From NCBI GenBank assembly GCA_003480725.1, contig QUJQ01000004.1:248001-312000 (forward strand): DNA of 64,000 nucleotides. Direction: 5' to 3'. A program made the position numbers and the translations under genes. The stretch is from Clostridiaceae bacterium AM27-36LB (GTDB lineage Bacteria > Bacillota > Clostridia > Lachnospirales > Lachnospiraceae). The notes under the pieces are model-generated. The model saw nothing but the letters and a program-made list of their open reading frames with translations, was not told the DNA's origin and did not search any database. Position 1 is the first letter of the stretch; each line of letters opens with the position of its first letter. Below are positions 26,539 to 36,561 of the stretch, in pieces.

Positions 26539-26570
26539 TTCCTGTTACTATAATACTCGTAACAGGAACA
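26539..26570. repeat. Perfect 10-bp palindrome upstream of the radical SAM gene
   Basis: TTCCTGTTAC and GTAACAGGAA flank an A/T-rich spacer, about 70 bases before the radical SAM start. It may be an operator for a dimeric regulator. A second small hairpin (GGGGACTT/AAGTCCCC) lies at about 26596-26618 and a terminator-like AAGCCC/GGGCTT with T tract at 26633-26660. No gene is seen between 26472 and 26774. Confidence 0.5.
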
Positions 26571-26632
26571 CATCAGTATTTCATTCATAACACTTTAGGG
26601 GACTTGAGAAAGTCCCCACTCCCTCGAAAATT

Positions 26633-26660
26633 TAAGCCCGCCAGGGCTTTTTCTTTTTTT
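26633..26660 (+). terminator. Terminator-like hairpin in gene-free region
   Basis: AAGCCC pairs with GGGCTT over a GCCA loop, then TTTCTTTTTTT (plus strand). No plus-strand gene ends here, so it may end an unrecognised short RNA or be incidental. Confidence 0.4.
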
Positions 26661-26774
26661 CCGGATAATTTTCAAAGCTGTCTCGATGCGCTCTCTATGA
26701 CATATATAACCCGAAACAGTATGATAACATAAAAAAAGAGATTCCGCTATAGCAAAATCTCTTTCTTAACTCAG

Positions 26775-26846
26775 AGCACGAGACGGGATTCGAACCCGCG
26801 ACCCTCGCCTTGGCAAGGCGATACTCCACCACTGAGCCACTCGTGC
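26775..26846 (-). tRNA. tRNA-Gly (anticodon GCC)
   Basis: A 72-nt cloverleaf: acceptor GCACGAG/CTCGTGC, anticodon stem with loop TTGCCAA (GCC), T-arm GGGTTCGAATCCC. CCA is not encoded. Reads GGC and GGU. It lies downstream of the second tRNA-Gly and probably shares its transcript. Confidence 0.95.
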
Positions 26847-26851
26847 ATATA

Positions 26852-26932
26852 TGTAAACCCTTTCGGGATTACTTTCTATATATAAAAACCCTTTCGGGTT
26901 GTTTACTGTATGTAAACGCCTTTCGGCGTAAA
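26852..26932. repeat. Short hairpins between and around the tRNA-Gly genes
   Basis: Three mini-hairpins occur between the tRNAs: ACCCTTTCGGGATT, ACCCTTTCGGGTT and ACGCCTTTCGGCGT. A fourth of the same form precedes tRNA-Gly(TCC) at 27011-27026. Each has a 4-6 bp stem and a TTTCG-type loop. They may separate tRNAs during processing. Confidence 0.65.
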
Positions 26933-27002
26933 GCGGGTGATGGGAATCGAACCCACGTATCTAGCTTGGAAGGCTAGTGTTCTACCATTGAACTACACCC
27001 GC
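26932..27002 (-). tRNA. tRNA-Gly (anticodon TCC)
   Basis: A 71-nt cloverleaf: acceptor GCGGGTG/CACCCGC, anticodon stem CTAGC/GCTAG with loop CTTCCAA (TCC), T-arm GTGGGTTCGATTCCCAT. CCA is not encoded. Reads GGA and GGG. Confidence 0.95.
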
Positions 27003-27133
27003 ATATATGTGAACCCTTTCGGGTTATTGTCGCTTTCGTTTCGCAACAATGAGTATTCTACTACGGGTCTTTTGAAAAGTCAAGCGCTTTTTTTAAGTTT
27101 TTTAAAAAATTTTTTCAAACTGATTTTACACGG

Positions 27134-28810
27134 TTATAGCAAAAGCACAAGCGCCTGACAGCTCTGAAGTTCTACCTGGCTCTTTTCATCGATTCGGAAC
27201 GCTTTCTGATTATTGAGCAGCACTTCTTTTACAGCATTCTCCAGTGAAACCTTCACGGTCTGCTCGCTCCAGTTCCCAAGCACCAGAATCTTCTGCTGCT
27301 CATCCTCCCGAAGATAAGCCAGCACCTGCTCCGGAATCCGTTCCCGTACTGGCACAAACCGTCCATAGGTAAATGTCTGCACATATCTTGGATCTTTGCG
27401 AAGGGCAGTCAGCTTTCTATAATAATTGAGCACAGAGTCAGGATCGCTCTCCTGCACCTGCACATTGATCTTCGTATAATCAGGATTAACCTTCAGCCAG
27501 GGCGTTCCTGTGGTAAATCCCGCATTGTCTTCTGCTTTCCACTGCATAGGTCTTCTGGCATTGTCACGGCTCATGCGATTACAGCAGGTAAGTGCCTCCT
27601 GCTCTGTGCAGCCCATCCGAAGTGCCAGTTCATACTGATCCTTTGTGTTCAGATCGTCAAACTCCTCAATGGACCGAGCCTTAAAGTTTCGCATGCCGAT
27701 CTCCTGTCCCTGATAGATAAATGGCACGCCCCGAAGCAGAAGACTGGCTGTTGCCAGCATTTTCACTCCATCGTCATTCTGTGCATAGTCTGGCAGGAAT
27801 GTGCTGGCACCTCTCGGTTCGTCATGATTTTCAATAATATTTGAAAGAAATCCCACAGATGCAGCCTTTTCCTGGGCCGTAAATAATGCATCCCTCCAGG
27901 CTTCAAAGCAGAACGGTCTCTGCTCATACCAGCCATGTTCTCCTGCAGTCAGCAGGTGCTGGGAAAAATCAAACATCGTAGAGAAATGCCCATGTTCTCC
28001 GATAAATTCCTGAAGTTCTTCTTCCTTCATGTTAAATACTTCACCTACGGTGAACACATCATATTTCTGGAAGGTATGCACCTTTAGCTCCTCCAGCATC
28101 TCACCGATGCCAGACGCACGGGAAACCACGGTATCCGCAGAACATAAGCCATCCGGCCCATCCGCCGGATAATCAGGAAATGTGGTATCCTTCTGAATAT
28201 TGATGATGGCATCAATACGAAATCCGGCAACTCCTTTTTCCAGCCACCAGTTGATCATCTCATAGATCTTATCCCGCAGTTCCGGGCAGTACCAGTTCAG
28301 ATCCGGCTGTTCTTTGGCAAATGCATGGTAATAGTACAGGTCTTCTCTCCCAAGCACCGGTTCCCACATACTTCCGCCAAAATAGGAGCGATAATTGGAT
28401 GGCGCATGACCATCCTTCCCTTTTCGGAAATAAAAATATTTCCCATAAGGACCTTCCGGATCACGGATGGCTTCCTGAAACCACTTATGTTCGCTAGAAC
28501 AGTGATTCACCACCAGATCCATAACCAGATACATGCCACGCTTCTTCATCTCTGCAAGCAGCGTGTCAAAATCCTCCATGGTTCCAAACTCCGGCGCGAT
28601 CTCATAATAATCAGAGATGTCATATCCCTGATCTACAAACGGTGAACGATAGACCGGTGACAGCCAGACAATATCAATGCCCAATGCTTTCAGATAATCA
28701 AGTTTAGAGATAATTCCCTGGAGATCTCCAATTCCATCTCCATTGGAATCATAATAACTTTTCGGATAGATCTGACAGGCAATCTTGCCATGCCACCATT
28801 TTTTCTCCAT
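27134..28810 (-). CDS. GH13 alpha-glucosidase (oligo-1,6-glucosidase type)
   Basis: A 558-residue cytoplasmic enzyme (no signal peptide) of the GH13_31-like group. It starts WWHGKIACQIYPKSYYDSNGDGIGDL. Catalytic residues: nucleophile Asp200 (GFRIDAI), acid/base Glu257 (VGEVF), Asp330 (ENHDEPR). The sequence IINIQ after the nucleophile is closer to alpha-1,6-active enzymes than to maltase-type variants, but specificity is not certain. It would finish maltodextrin or isomalto-oligosaccharide breakdown together with the neighbouring neopullulanase-like enzyme. The start is preceded by GGTGAAACG only weakly. Confidence 0.92.
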   Translation of the reverse strand: MEKKWWHGKIACQIYPKSYYDSNGDGIGDLQGIISKLDYLKALGIDIVWLSPVYRSPFVDQGYDISDYYEIAPEFGTMEDFDTLLAEMKKRGMYLVMDLVVNHCSSEHKWFQEAIRDPEGPYGKYFYFRKGKDGHAPSNYRSYFGGSMWEPVLGREDLYYYHAFAKEQPDLNWYCPELRDKIYEMINWWLEKGVAGFRIDAIINIQKDTTFPDYPADGPDGLCSADTVVSRASGIGEMLEELKVHTFQKYDVFTVGEVFNMKEEELQEFIGEHGHFSTMFDFSQHLLTAGEHGWYEQRPFCFEAWRDALFTAQEKAASVGFLSNIIENHDEPRGASTFLPDYAQNDDGVKMLATASLLLRGVPFIYQGQEIGMRNFKARSIEEFDDLNTKDQYELALRMGCTEQEALTCCNRMSRDNARRPMQWKAEDNAGFTTGTPWLKVNPDYTKINVQVQESDPDSVLNYYRKLTALRKDPRYVQTFTYGRFVPVRERIPEQVLAYLREDEQQKILVLGNWSEQTVKVSLENAVKEVLLNNQKAFRIDEKSQVELQSCQALVLLL

Positions 28811-28853
28811 CGTTTCACCTTCTCTCCACTTTGAATGTTACAGGGAGCTTACT

Positions 28854-30905
28854 TTACAATGTTTTCAATATCATTGAACAGACTGGCGGAAGCTTCAGAT
28901 ACAGAATCCCATTCCGCACTCCATAGACCGCATCGTTGGTGCTGAATCCATTTTCCAGAGTCAGCATCAGACGTTCCATGGTACAAAACGGCGGAACGGA
29001 TGCTTTCCACACCGGAATGTTCACTTCCCGCTCTTCTCTGGAATTGTTGACTACCACTACGATCTGATTTTCCTCATCAAACCGGCCATAGCTTAAGAGC
29101 TGATGCTCCAGTGACAAGAAACAAGTGGAACCATACGTCAGTACTGGATTGTCTTTATGGATACAGATTGCTTCCTTGTGGAAGGACAGCAGCTCCTGAT
29201 CCTCTTTTCCCCATGGATAGGTCCGACGGTTATCCGGGTCTGTGAATCCGCACACGCCAGCCTCATCTCCATAATAAACAGTCGGTGCTCCCACCCATGT
29301 CATCTGCATGACAACAGCCTCTCTCATGACACCTTTATCAATCCCCTGAGATGCCGCATCAGAACCCAATGTATTCATTCTTCCCACCCGGCGGTTGGTT
29401 CTGGTCAGGAACCGGGAATGATCGTGGTTGGACAACTCATTCATGGCTGTCTGCAGGGACGGTCCCGGCATATGAGCCATATTGTAGATCATGGAGTTCT
29501 TGAATGCTTCTGCATTTCCATAGAGGTCATCTCTGCGGGAATCGCTGTGCTTCTCCATGCCAGTCAAAAACCAGGTAATCGGCTCCATGAACGCATCATA
29601 ATTCATAACTGTATCCCATTCATCTCCACCCAGCCAACGGCTGGTATCTCCGTAATGCTCTGCAAGGATCAGCGCATCTGGCCGTTCTGCTTTCACAGCT
29701 GCCCGGAATTCCTTCCAGAATTTGTGATTGTATTCTTCTGTAAAACCAAGATCAGCTGCCACGTCAAGACGCCATCCATCTACATTGTAAGGCTCTCTGA
29801 CCCATTTTCGTCCGATATTAAGAATGTATTCCTTCAGTTCCGGGGACTGCTCATAATTGAGCTTCGGCAGAGTGTTGTGTCCCCACCAGCCTTCATAGAA
29901 CTCATTATAGGGCCATTCATGCTCATTATTGAACCGGAAAAAACTGCGATACGGACTGTCTGCGGAGACATACGCACCTTTTTCATAATCCTCAGACTGT
30001 TCATAGATCCGTTCTTTATCCAGCCACTTATTGAAAGAGCCACAATGATTGAACACGCCATCCAGAATGATCTTCATTCCCCTGTTGTGTACTTCCTGGA
30101 CAAATTTTGCAAAAAATTCATTGCTGGCTTCCAGATTTTTCTTATTTACCACCCGCTGCTGATACTTGGTCGCATGGGTGTTATCCTTGTCACCTTCTGC
30201 CAGACACTCCCCACCATCTTCCACGATCACACCAAGATGCGGATCTACATAATCGTAGTCCTGGCTGTCGTATTTATGGTTGGAAGGAGATACAAAGATC
30301 GGATTCAGATAGAGAACTTCCACGCCCAGATTCTGCAAGTAGTCAAGCTTATTCCAGATTCCCTGAAGATCACCGCCATAGAAGCGCCATACATCCATAG
30401 ATTCCGGCAGAGTTTCCCAGTCCTTCACCTGATGAACCGGCTCATTCAGATATATATATTCCCGATCCTCTACGTCATTGGTCAGATCACCGTTGCAGAA
30501 ACGATCGGTATAGATCTGGTACATGACTGCACCCTTCGCCCATTCCGGAGTGGAAAATCCCGGAATCAGCTTGAAGGAATACACATTCTGAAGATCTGTA
30601 GTCACTCCCAATGTATTATAAAAACATCTTTCATTGTCTTTATCAATTTCAAAATAATAACGGACTGTACTCATCAAAGGTGCGGTCCGATAGGTGTAGT
30701 AATCAAATAATCCCCGGGATGCTGTCTTCTTCATCACATTACGGCTGCTTCCGCTGATAAAATAGACTTCATCCACATTATCTTTTGCTGTACGGAGTGT
30801 TACGGTCACCCGGTCTCCGCAATGCGGTTCAAAGGGGCTCTGATAATATTTGCTCTGATCACTGAACAGTGCCTCCCTGTTCAATGTCTGCTGTGTCATT
30901 TCCAT
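28854..30905 (-). CDS. GH13 cyclomaltodextrinase/neopullulanase-like enzyme
   Basis: A 683-residue enzyme with an N-terminal CBM34-like domain (~5-120; LRTAKDNVDEVYFISGSSRN) and a GH13 barrel (from WAKGAVMYQIYTDRFCNGD). Catalytic motifs: GWRLDVAADL (nucleophile Asp), ILAEHYGD (Glu) and LSNHDHSRFLTR (Asp). There is no signal peptide, so it acts inside on imported oligosaccharides. The ATG at 30905 fits AAAGGG upstream better than 30926. A long insert between the barrel entry and the catalytic region (VVNKKNLEASNEFFAKFV) is usual for this subfamily. Likely co-transcribed with the alpha-glucosidase. Confidence 0.9.
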   Translation of the reverse strand: MEMTQQTLNREALFSDQSKYYQSPFEPHCGDRVTVTLRTAKDNVDEVYFISGSSRNVMKKTASRGLFDYYTYRTAPLMSTVRYYFEIDKDNERCFYNTLGVTTDLQNVYSFKLIPGFSTPEWAKGAVMYQIYTDRFCNGDLTNDVEDREYIYLNEPVHQVKDWETLPESMDVWRFYGGDLQGIWNKLDYLQNLGVEVLYLNPIFVSPSNHKYDSQDYDYVDPHLGVIVEDGGECLAEGDKDNTHATKYQQRVVNKKNLEASNEFFAKFVQEVHNRGMKIILDGVFNHCGSFNKWLDKERIYEQSEDYEKGAYVSADSPYRSFFRFNNEHEWPYNEFYEGWWGHNTLPKLNYEQSPELKEYILNIGRKWVREPYNVDGWRLDVAADLGFTEEYNHKFWKEFRAAVKAERPDALILAEHYGDTSRWLGGDEWDTVMNYDAFMEPITWFLTGMEKHSDSRRDDLYGNAEAFKNSMIYNMAHMPGPSLQTAMNELSNHDHSRFLTRTNRRVGRMNTLGSDAASQGIDKGVMREAVVMQMTWVGAPTVYYGDEAGVCGFTDPDNRRTYPWGKEDQELLSFHKEAICIHKDNPVLTYGSTCFLSLEHQLLSYGRFDEENQIVVVVNNSREEREVNIPVWKASVPPFCTMERLMLTLENGFSTNDAVYGVRNGILYLKLPPVCSMILKTL

Positions 30906-30989
30906 AGTTGATGGTCCCTTTCCCATGTTCTCTTATTACTTATGATATACCCACTACCCACTTAAAACAACCATTTTCCAAAAAAGGAC

Positions 30990-31026
30990 AGCAAAAAAGA
31001 CAGCGGGGGTGTGCTGTCTTTTTTAG
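30990..31026 (-). terminator. Bidirectional terminator downstream of ftsH
   Basis: AAAAAAGACAGC and GCTGTCTTTTTT flank a short G-rich loop, with T runs on both strands. It separates ftsH from the GH13 genes. The rest of 30927-31156 shows no gene. Confidence 0.85.
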
Positions 31027-31156
31027 GAGAAGGTATTTCTTGTTTCTTATGGGGTGTAGCAAAACTATATAATGTATTGGGGGTTTTTACAGTAATTATA
31101 ATATCACAATTCCCCGCCGAAGTCTGCACAAAGTTCACAAAAATGATGGTTGTTTT

Positions 31157-32971
31157 TTATTCATCTTGCACAAAAAGTGCTTCGAATTCTTCTCGAGTGA
31201 TCTTTTCCTTTTCCAGTAAAAGTGCGGCACAAGAATCCAGTACCGGGCGATATTCGCTGATGATCTTTCTGGCATTTGCATAACACTCATCCACGATCCG
31301 TTTCACTTCGCTGTCGATCTCACCGGCCACGGTCTCGCCGTAGGATCTGGTGTGTGCCAGGTCACGTCCGATAAATACTTCATCCTCATCATTTCCATAA
31401 TTGATCAGACCCAACTTCTCGGACATACCATACTGAGTCACCATGGCTCTTGCAAGCGCAGTCGCCTGCTTGATATCCTGAGATGCACCTGTCGTAATAT
31501 CTCCAAAGATCAGTTCCTCTGCCACACGTCCACCAAGATCTACCGTAATATCCTGCAGCATCTTCCCTTTGGTGCTGAACATATCATCCCGCTCCGGAAG
31601 CGGCATGGTATATCCGGCAGCTCCCATACCCGTCGGAATAATGGATACCGTGTAGACCGGTCCCACATCCGGCAGCACATGGAACAGGATCGCATGTCCT
31701 GCCTCATGATATGCTGTGATCTTCTTTTCTTTTTCAGAGATCACACGGCTCTTCTTCTCTGCGCCGATACCCACTTTAATAAATGCCTTACGGATATCCT
31801 CCTGCTTGATATACGCTCTGGTGTCCTTTGCTGCAACAATGGCAGCCTCGTTTAACAGATTTTCCAGATCCGCTCCGGTGAATCCGGCTGTGGTCTGAGC
31901 AATCTGATGCAGATCCACATCATCTCCAAGCGGCTTATTCTTTGCATGAACCTTCAGAATCTCTTCGCGGCCTTTCACATCCGGACGACTTACCGGAATC
32001 TTCCGGTCAAAACGTCCCGGTCTTAGGATCGCCGGATCCAGAATATCCACACGGTTGGTTGCTGCCATAACGATAATGCCTTCGTTAACACCAAATCCGT
32101 CCATTTCCACAAGGAGCTGGTTCAACGTCTGCTCACGTTCATCATGCCCGCCGCCCATACCAGTACCGCGACGTCTCGCTACTGCATCGATCTCATCAAT
32201 AAATACGATACAGGGCGCATTTTTCTTGGCTGTAGTAAACAGATCTCTTACACGGGATGCTCCCACGCCGACAAACATTTCCACAAAGTCAGATCCGGAA
32301 ATGCTGAAGAACGGCACGCCTGCTTCACCGGCAACAGCCTTTGCGATCAGGGTCTTACCAGTTCCCGGAGGGCCTACTAACAGTACTCCTTTTGGAATAC
32401 GCGCCCCTACCTTCGTATAGCGTCCCGGGTTCCGAAGGAAGTCCACGATCTCCTCCAGTTCACCTTTCTCTTCTTCCAGACCTGCCACATCCTGAAAGCC
32501 TTTCTTCACATCATCACCGGCAGTCATCTGTGCACGGCTCTTTCCAAAATCCAGCATTCTGGCATTCCCGCCACCGCTGTTTCTGCTCATGGTCATGACA
32601 ATATAGAACAGCATGATACCGCCTAAAAGCAATGTTGTTCCATAAGTCTCAAAAAATCCCGGCTGCTTTACTTCCGCAATATCATAAGCAACACCAGCGT
32701 CATCCAGAAGCTCGCTGGTCTTCTCTGTATCCAGGATCTGAGTCACCTTCTGGGTACCGTCCTTTAACTGGTAAGTTACCGTACCTGTCGGTGTCTCCTG
32801 GTTGGGCTGAATACTGGCACTTTGAATCTGGTCTTCCTCCACCGCTTTGGTAAACTGCGGATAGGTGTATGATGCACTGTTCTGTCTCTGCTCGTCAAAA
32901 AAAGCCAACAGCATGCAGACCAGTGCCAAAACCATCAGATAAGTACCGATTCCTCTCCACTGTCTGTTCAA
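31157..32971 (-). CDS. ftsH: ATP-dependent zinc metalloprotease FtsH
   Basis: A 604-residue membrane AAA+ protease. Two membrane helices near residues 10-24 and 112-127 bracket an extracytoplasmic loop. The AAA domain has Walker A GPPGTGKT (200-207), [15 protein letters not shown] and the second-region RPGRFDRKI. The peptidase has the zinc motif HEAGH (around 425). It degrades misfolded membrane proteins and regulators. The order tilS-hpt-ftsH is conserved in Firmicutes. Confidence 0.97.
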   Translation of the reverse strand: MNRQWRGIGTYLMVLALVCMLLAFFDEQRQNSASYTYPQFTKAVEEDQIQSASIQPNQETPTGTVTYQLKDGTQKVTQILDTEKTSELLDDAGVAYDIAEVKQPGFFETYGTTLLLGGIMLFYIVMTMSRNSGGGNARMLDFGKSRAQMTAGDDVKKGFQDVAGLEEEKGELEEIVDFLRNPGRYTKVGARIPKGVLLVGPPGTGKTLIAKAVAGEAGVPFFSISGSDFVEMFVGVGASRVRDLFTTAKKNAPCIVFIDEIDAVARRRGTGMGGGHDEREQTLNQLLVEMDGFGVNEGIIVMAATNRVDILDPAILRPGRFDRKIPVSRPDVKGREEILKVHAKNKPLGDDVDLHQIAQTTAGFTGADLENLLNEAAIVAAKDTRAYIKQEDIRKAFIKVGIGAEKKSRVISEKEKKITAYHEAGHAILFHVLPDVGPVYTVSIIPTGMGAAGYTMPLPERDDMFSTKGKMLQDITVDLGGRVAEELIFGDITTGASQDIKQATALARAMVTQYGMSEKLGLINYGNDEDEVFIGRDLAHTRSYGETVAGEIDSEVKRIVDECYANARKIISEYRPVLDSCAALLLEKEKITREEFEALFVQDE

Positions 32972-32988
32972 GTCTCCTTATCCTCCTG

Positions 32989-33516
32989 TCAGTCAAATTC
33001 CACCACACCAATGTATGGCAGATTGCGGTACTGCTGGTCATAATCCAGTCCGTAGCCGACTACAAATTTATCTTCGATCTGAAATCCTACATACTCCACA
33101 TCCACATCTACGACTCTGCGCTCCGGTTTGTCAAGAAGCGTACAGATCTTAAGACTTGCCGGATTCCTCTGACCGAGAAGCTTCTTCAGATGACTCAGAG
33201 TACGGCCGGAATCAATGATATCCTCGATAATGATCACTTCTTTTCCTTCAATGTTCTCATCCAGATCTTTGACAATACGAACGATCCCACTGGACTTGGT
33301 GTCTCCGCTATAGCTGGAACACTGCATGAAATCCATGGTTACCGGTACAGTAATTCTTTTTGCCAGTTCGCAGGTAAAATATACACTTCCCTTTAAAATG
33401 CAGATCAGATGTACACTCTTTCCAGCATATTCTCTGCTGATCTGCTCACCAATCTCACGGATTCTTGCGTCAACTTTCTCTTCCGGAAGCATTACTTCAA
33501 TATGATGTTTCTCCAT
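32989..33516 (-). CDS. hpt: Hypoxanthine phosphoribosyltransferase
   Basis: A 175-residue purine salvage enzyme forming IMP or GMP from PRPP. The PRPP-binding motif VIIIEDIIDSGRT is at ~94-106. The flexible-loop region MQCSSYSGDTKSSG and the purine contact near YVGFQIEDKFVVGYGLDY are present. The start overlaps the tilS stop by 20 bases, as in many relatives. Confidence 0.96.
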   Translation of the reverse strand: MEKHHIEVMLPEEKVDARIREIGEQISREYAGKSVHLICILKGSVYFTCELAKRITVPVTMDFMQCSSYSGDTKSSGIVRIVKDLDENIEGKEVIIIEDIIDSGRTLSHLKKLLGQRNPASLKICTLLDKPERRVVDVDVEYVGFQIEDKFVVGYGLDYDQQYRNLPYIGVVEFD

Positions 33517-34894
33517 CCTTTATTCCTCCATCTCTTATCTGTTGTATTTTCAATACTATTTTGGTCTGTTCTGTGATCTTATATTCTTCACTGATTCTCA
33601 TACCGACGACCCACAAAATATGATTTCCGTCTGCCAGAACGGTCAGCCCGTCTCTGCTCTCTCTTGGAACTTTATTGTCGATCAGATAATCCTTCAGCTT
33701 CTTATGCGCCCCAGGTCCGGTTGACAGATAGTCTCCAGGGCGTCTTGTCCGCAGAACAACTTCTTGTCTGATTTTATCATAATCAAACCACTTCGTATAG
33801 CAATTTACAGGAATTTCCTGATTTTTGTCCCTGTTTTCCACGGTCACTTCATATCGTGCTCCCTGGAATTCATAAGTTCCTGTCCTTCCGCAGAAAATAA
33901 TACCGTCATCCCGGTTGATGCCGTATCCTTGCTTCAGTACAATACCGTCATATTCCAGCACTGCTGTGTTCTTCCATGGCAGCAATATCCTGCTCCCCCG
34001 TTTTCCATATGCCAGCAGGCAGATCTGCTCCACATGAAATGCCTCCACATCCCGAAGGCCTCCAGGCAGATGTTCCAGTGCGCGCCGCACCAGCATCTTC
34101 TGCATGGCCGGATGCAGCTCGTCAAATGCCTCCAGCCGAATTCGGATACAGTCCTTCTCCATCTGCAGATACTGTTCTTCTGCTTTGTGAAGTTCCTGTT
34201 CCAGATACGATTCCACTTCCGACAATCTTGCTGCTGTTCCTGCCATGCGGGCCACACAGCCGGGCATGACCCGTTCCATAGGCGCAAGTAATCCATGCCG
34301 GATCTGATTTCTCGTATAATCCAGCTCCTGATTGGTGCCGTCCTCCACCCAGCGGATCCCCTCTTCCAACAGGTACTGCTCAATCTGCGGCCGATCCACG
34401 CACAGAAGCGGCCGGATATAGTTTCCATTGACCGGACGCATACCGCACAATCCCCGAAGTCCTGTCCCACGCATAAGACGGAACAGCATGGTCTCTGCCT
34501 GATCTCGCTGATGATGCGCCAGCGCGATCACCGATGCCTGGCATTTCTCAGCGAGATGCTCAAACACCCGCCGTCTTGCATTTCGCCCGGCTTCCTCAAG
34601 ACTTAAGCCTTCTCTGGCTGCCTGGGCAGGCACATCCTCCTGCACCACAGTAAACGAAATATTTCTTTCCTGACAGAACTGCTCACAAAACTGTTGATCC
34701 CGCAGTGCCTCTGCCCCACGGATCCCATGATTTACATGAACTGCTTCCAGTTGAAGCGGAACCTGCTTCCCATAGTTCCACAATAATTGCAAAAGTGCTG
34801 TTGAGTCCGCACCGCCGGAAAATCCCACCAGAACAGTGTCCCCGGGCTTAACCATATTCCATTGTCTCAGATAGGCAAATACTTTCTCCTGCAT
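33497..34894 (-). CDS. tilS: tRNA(Ile)-lysidine synthase
   Basis: A 465-residue N-type ATP pyrophosphatase that converts C34 of tRNA-Ile(CAU) to lysidine. The PP-loop motif is SGGADS (26-31), followed by VHVNHGIRG and ALAHHQRDQAETMLFRL. The C-terminal TilS substrate domain is present (LRTRRPGDYLSTGPGAHKKLKDYLIDNKVPRESRD). Length is typical. Essential. Confidence 0.96.
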   Translation of the reverse strand: MQEKVFAYLRQWNMVKPGDTVLVGFSGGADSTALLQLLWNYGKQVPLQLEAVHVNHGIRGAEALRDQQFCEQFCQERNISFTVVQEDVPAQAAREGLSLEEAGRNARRRVFEHLAEKCQASVIALAHHQRDQAETMLFRLMRGTGLRGLCGMRPVNGNYIRPLLCVDRPQIEQYLLEEGIRWVEDGTNQELDYTRNQIRHGLLAPMERVMPGCVARMAGTAARLSEVESYLEQELHKAEEQYLQMEKDCIRIRLEAFDELHPAMQKMLVRRALEHLPGGLRDVEAFHVEQICLLAYGKRGSRILLPWKNTAVLEYDGIVLKQGYGINRDDGIIFCGRTGTYEFQGARYEVTVENRDKNQEIPVNCYTKWFDYDKIRQEVVLRTRRPGDYLSTGPGAHKKLKDYLIDNKVPRESRDGLTVLADGNHILWVVGMRISEEYKITEQTKIVLKIQQIRDGGIKDGETSY

Positions 34895-34990
34895 GTGACT
34901 AAACTCCTGTATTTTCTATGCTCATTGCTTTGCGGGCATGTGCATGGCTCTGAATATTATCACAAATTCCACGCAAAAAAGCAAGCCGCA

Positions 34991-36397
34991 CTACCGCTTC
35001 CAGATTCCGACCACCAGAATGGTCATATCATCCGCTGCCTTTCCATATGTCTGTACCTGTTCCATGAGCCGTGCCGCCATCTCAGAAGGGGTTCCCGGCG
35101 GAAGATTCCAGATCAGATCCTTCATGACCGCCTCTTCCTGCCCTTCAGGCAATGCGCCCAGCACCCCGTCCGTCATGAGAAACAACAGATTTCCATCATA
35201 GATCCGTACCCGATAAGGATCTAAGGGCAGTTCACTGCTGATCCCTGCCGGCAGACCTGTCCCACGGATACATTCCACATTCCGTTCCCGCCGGATAAAG
35301 CTGGCGGCAGATCCAATCTTCAGAAATTCGCAGATTCCTGTATAAAGATCAATGGAAGCCAGATCCACTGTGGAAAATATATGTGGTTCCGGCTGCAGCA
35401 CAATGGACGAATTGATCATCCGCACTGCTGTCTCTCTGGAAAATCCCGCCTCCAGAAACTGTTCCATCAGATCCAGCACGGTCTCACTCTGCCCGCAGGC
35501 CTGAAGTCCTGACCCCATCCCATCAGAGAGTCCTGCCACAAACCGTCCTTCCGGCAACCAGAATACGGAGAAATTATCCCCGGAGACTGCCTCTCCCGGT
35601 TTCGTCACTTTCTTGATTCCGTACAACACCTGATAAGCAGTGGCCTCCACAAACAATACCGTCACTTTCTCCTGACTGACAAATGTCCGGCTGTCTCTGG
35701 CAGGCATCATCTCACAGTCCGTCAGTTCTGACAATACCGCCGCCACTTTCTTTACCGGCACGCAGATCTTACGCTTCGTATGCATGGTCACATAGACTTG
35801 TCGCTTTCGTCCGCCAGGACTGTAAAAAAATACCTGGATCAATGTTATTCCCATAAAGCGAAGCCGCTTTCCAATCTCCTGCTCCAGCGGCACATCTTCT
35901 TTTGTCCCATAGATCCGTTCCATGGCTCCTTCCAGTATGGAACCCATTTCCCGGATTTGCCCGGCTGCTGCGATCCGGTTTTCTGCCAGCCTCCGCTGAA
36001 ACAATAACTCTCCTCTGTCTGTCACCGGCGTCATCTGGGGTGTCATGCAAAAGCTGCGGGAAAGCTGAGCAAAACTCTCCTGATACTCTTCGATCCATTG
36101 TCGGACCGGATGCACCGGTTCCTGCTCATTGTCTTCTCTTTTATGGCTGCGGATCCATTCCCACCCATAACCTGCCAGCACGATCAACGAAAACAGTGCC
36201 AGACTCTTCATCACACTGGAAGCCATGACCCACAGTTCCTTGTGGTACATATATTCCACCGTCAGCTCCATGGCTGCCAGACTTCCACCCACCGCCAGTC
36301 CAAAGATCCACTTGTCTCTTCCTTCGTCTCTCCTGCCAAACAGGATCAGCATACACACTCCCAGCGTACACGCCAACACATACTTTGTCCATTCCAT
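34991..36397 (-). CDS. SpoIIE-like PP2C phosphatase, short form
   Basis: A 468-residue protein. Only about three hydrophobic segments lie in the first ~90 residues, against about ten in Bacillus SpoIIE (827 aa). The C-terminal ~200 residues form the PP2C-like phosphatase: FVAGLSDGMGSG, LFLMTDGVLGALPEG and GKAADDMTILVVG supply the metal-binding Asp residues. ATG 36397 is chosen because GGAGGAG lies upstream; the longer frame from 36493 has no site. Its position between divIC and tilS is where spoIIE sits in Bacillus, so it probably dephosphorylates SpoIIAA in the sigma-F switch. Confidence 0.85.
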   Translation of the reverse strand: MEWTKYVLACTLGVCMLILFGRRDEGRDKWIFGLAVGGSLAAMELTVEYMYHKELWVMASSVMKSLALFSLIVLAGYGWEWIRSHKREDNEQEPVHPVRQWIEEYQESFAQLSRSFCMTPQMTPVTDRGELLFQRRLAENRIAAAGQIREMGSILEGAMERIYGTKEDVPLEQEIGKRLRFMGITLIQVFFYSPGGRKRQVYVTMHTKRKICVPVKKVAAVLSELTDCEMMPARDSRTFVSQEKVTVLFVEATAYQVLYGIKKVTKPGEAVSGDNFSVFWLPEGRFVAGLSDGMGSGLQACGQSETVLDLMEQFLEAGFSRETAVRMINSSIVLQPEPHIFSTVDLASIDLYTGICEFLKIGSAASFIRRERNVECIRGTGLPAGISSELPLDPYRVRIYDGNLLFLMTDGVLGALPEGQEEAVMKDLIWNLPPGTPSEMAARLMEQVQTYGKAADDMTILVVGIWKR

Positions 36398-36526
36398 GAC
36401 AACTCTCCTCCATATCCTTATTCCGCCGCATGCAGAACAAACGCTGCGGTTTGTGTAGATACTATAAGAATCTGTCTTTGCGAGCTTTGTCATTTGGAAT
36501 CGGCTCGAAAAAATAATTTTTCGACA

Positions 36527-36556
36527 TAAAAAAGCTCCTGTCTGAGCAGGAGCTTC
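36527..36556 (-). terminator. Terminator of the divIC end of the cluster
   Basis: GAAGCTCCTG and CAGGAGCTTTTTT on the minus strand, directly after the DivIC-like gene. Confidence 0.9.
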
Positions 36557-36561
36557 ATGTC

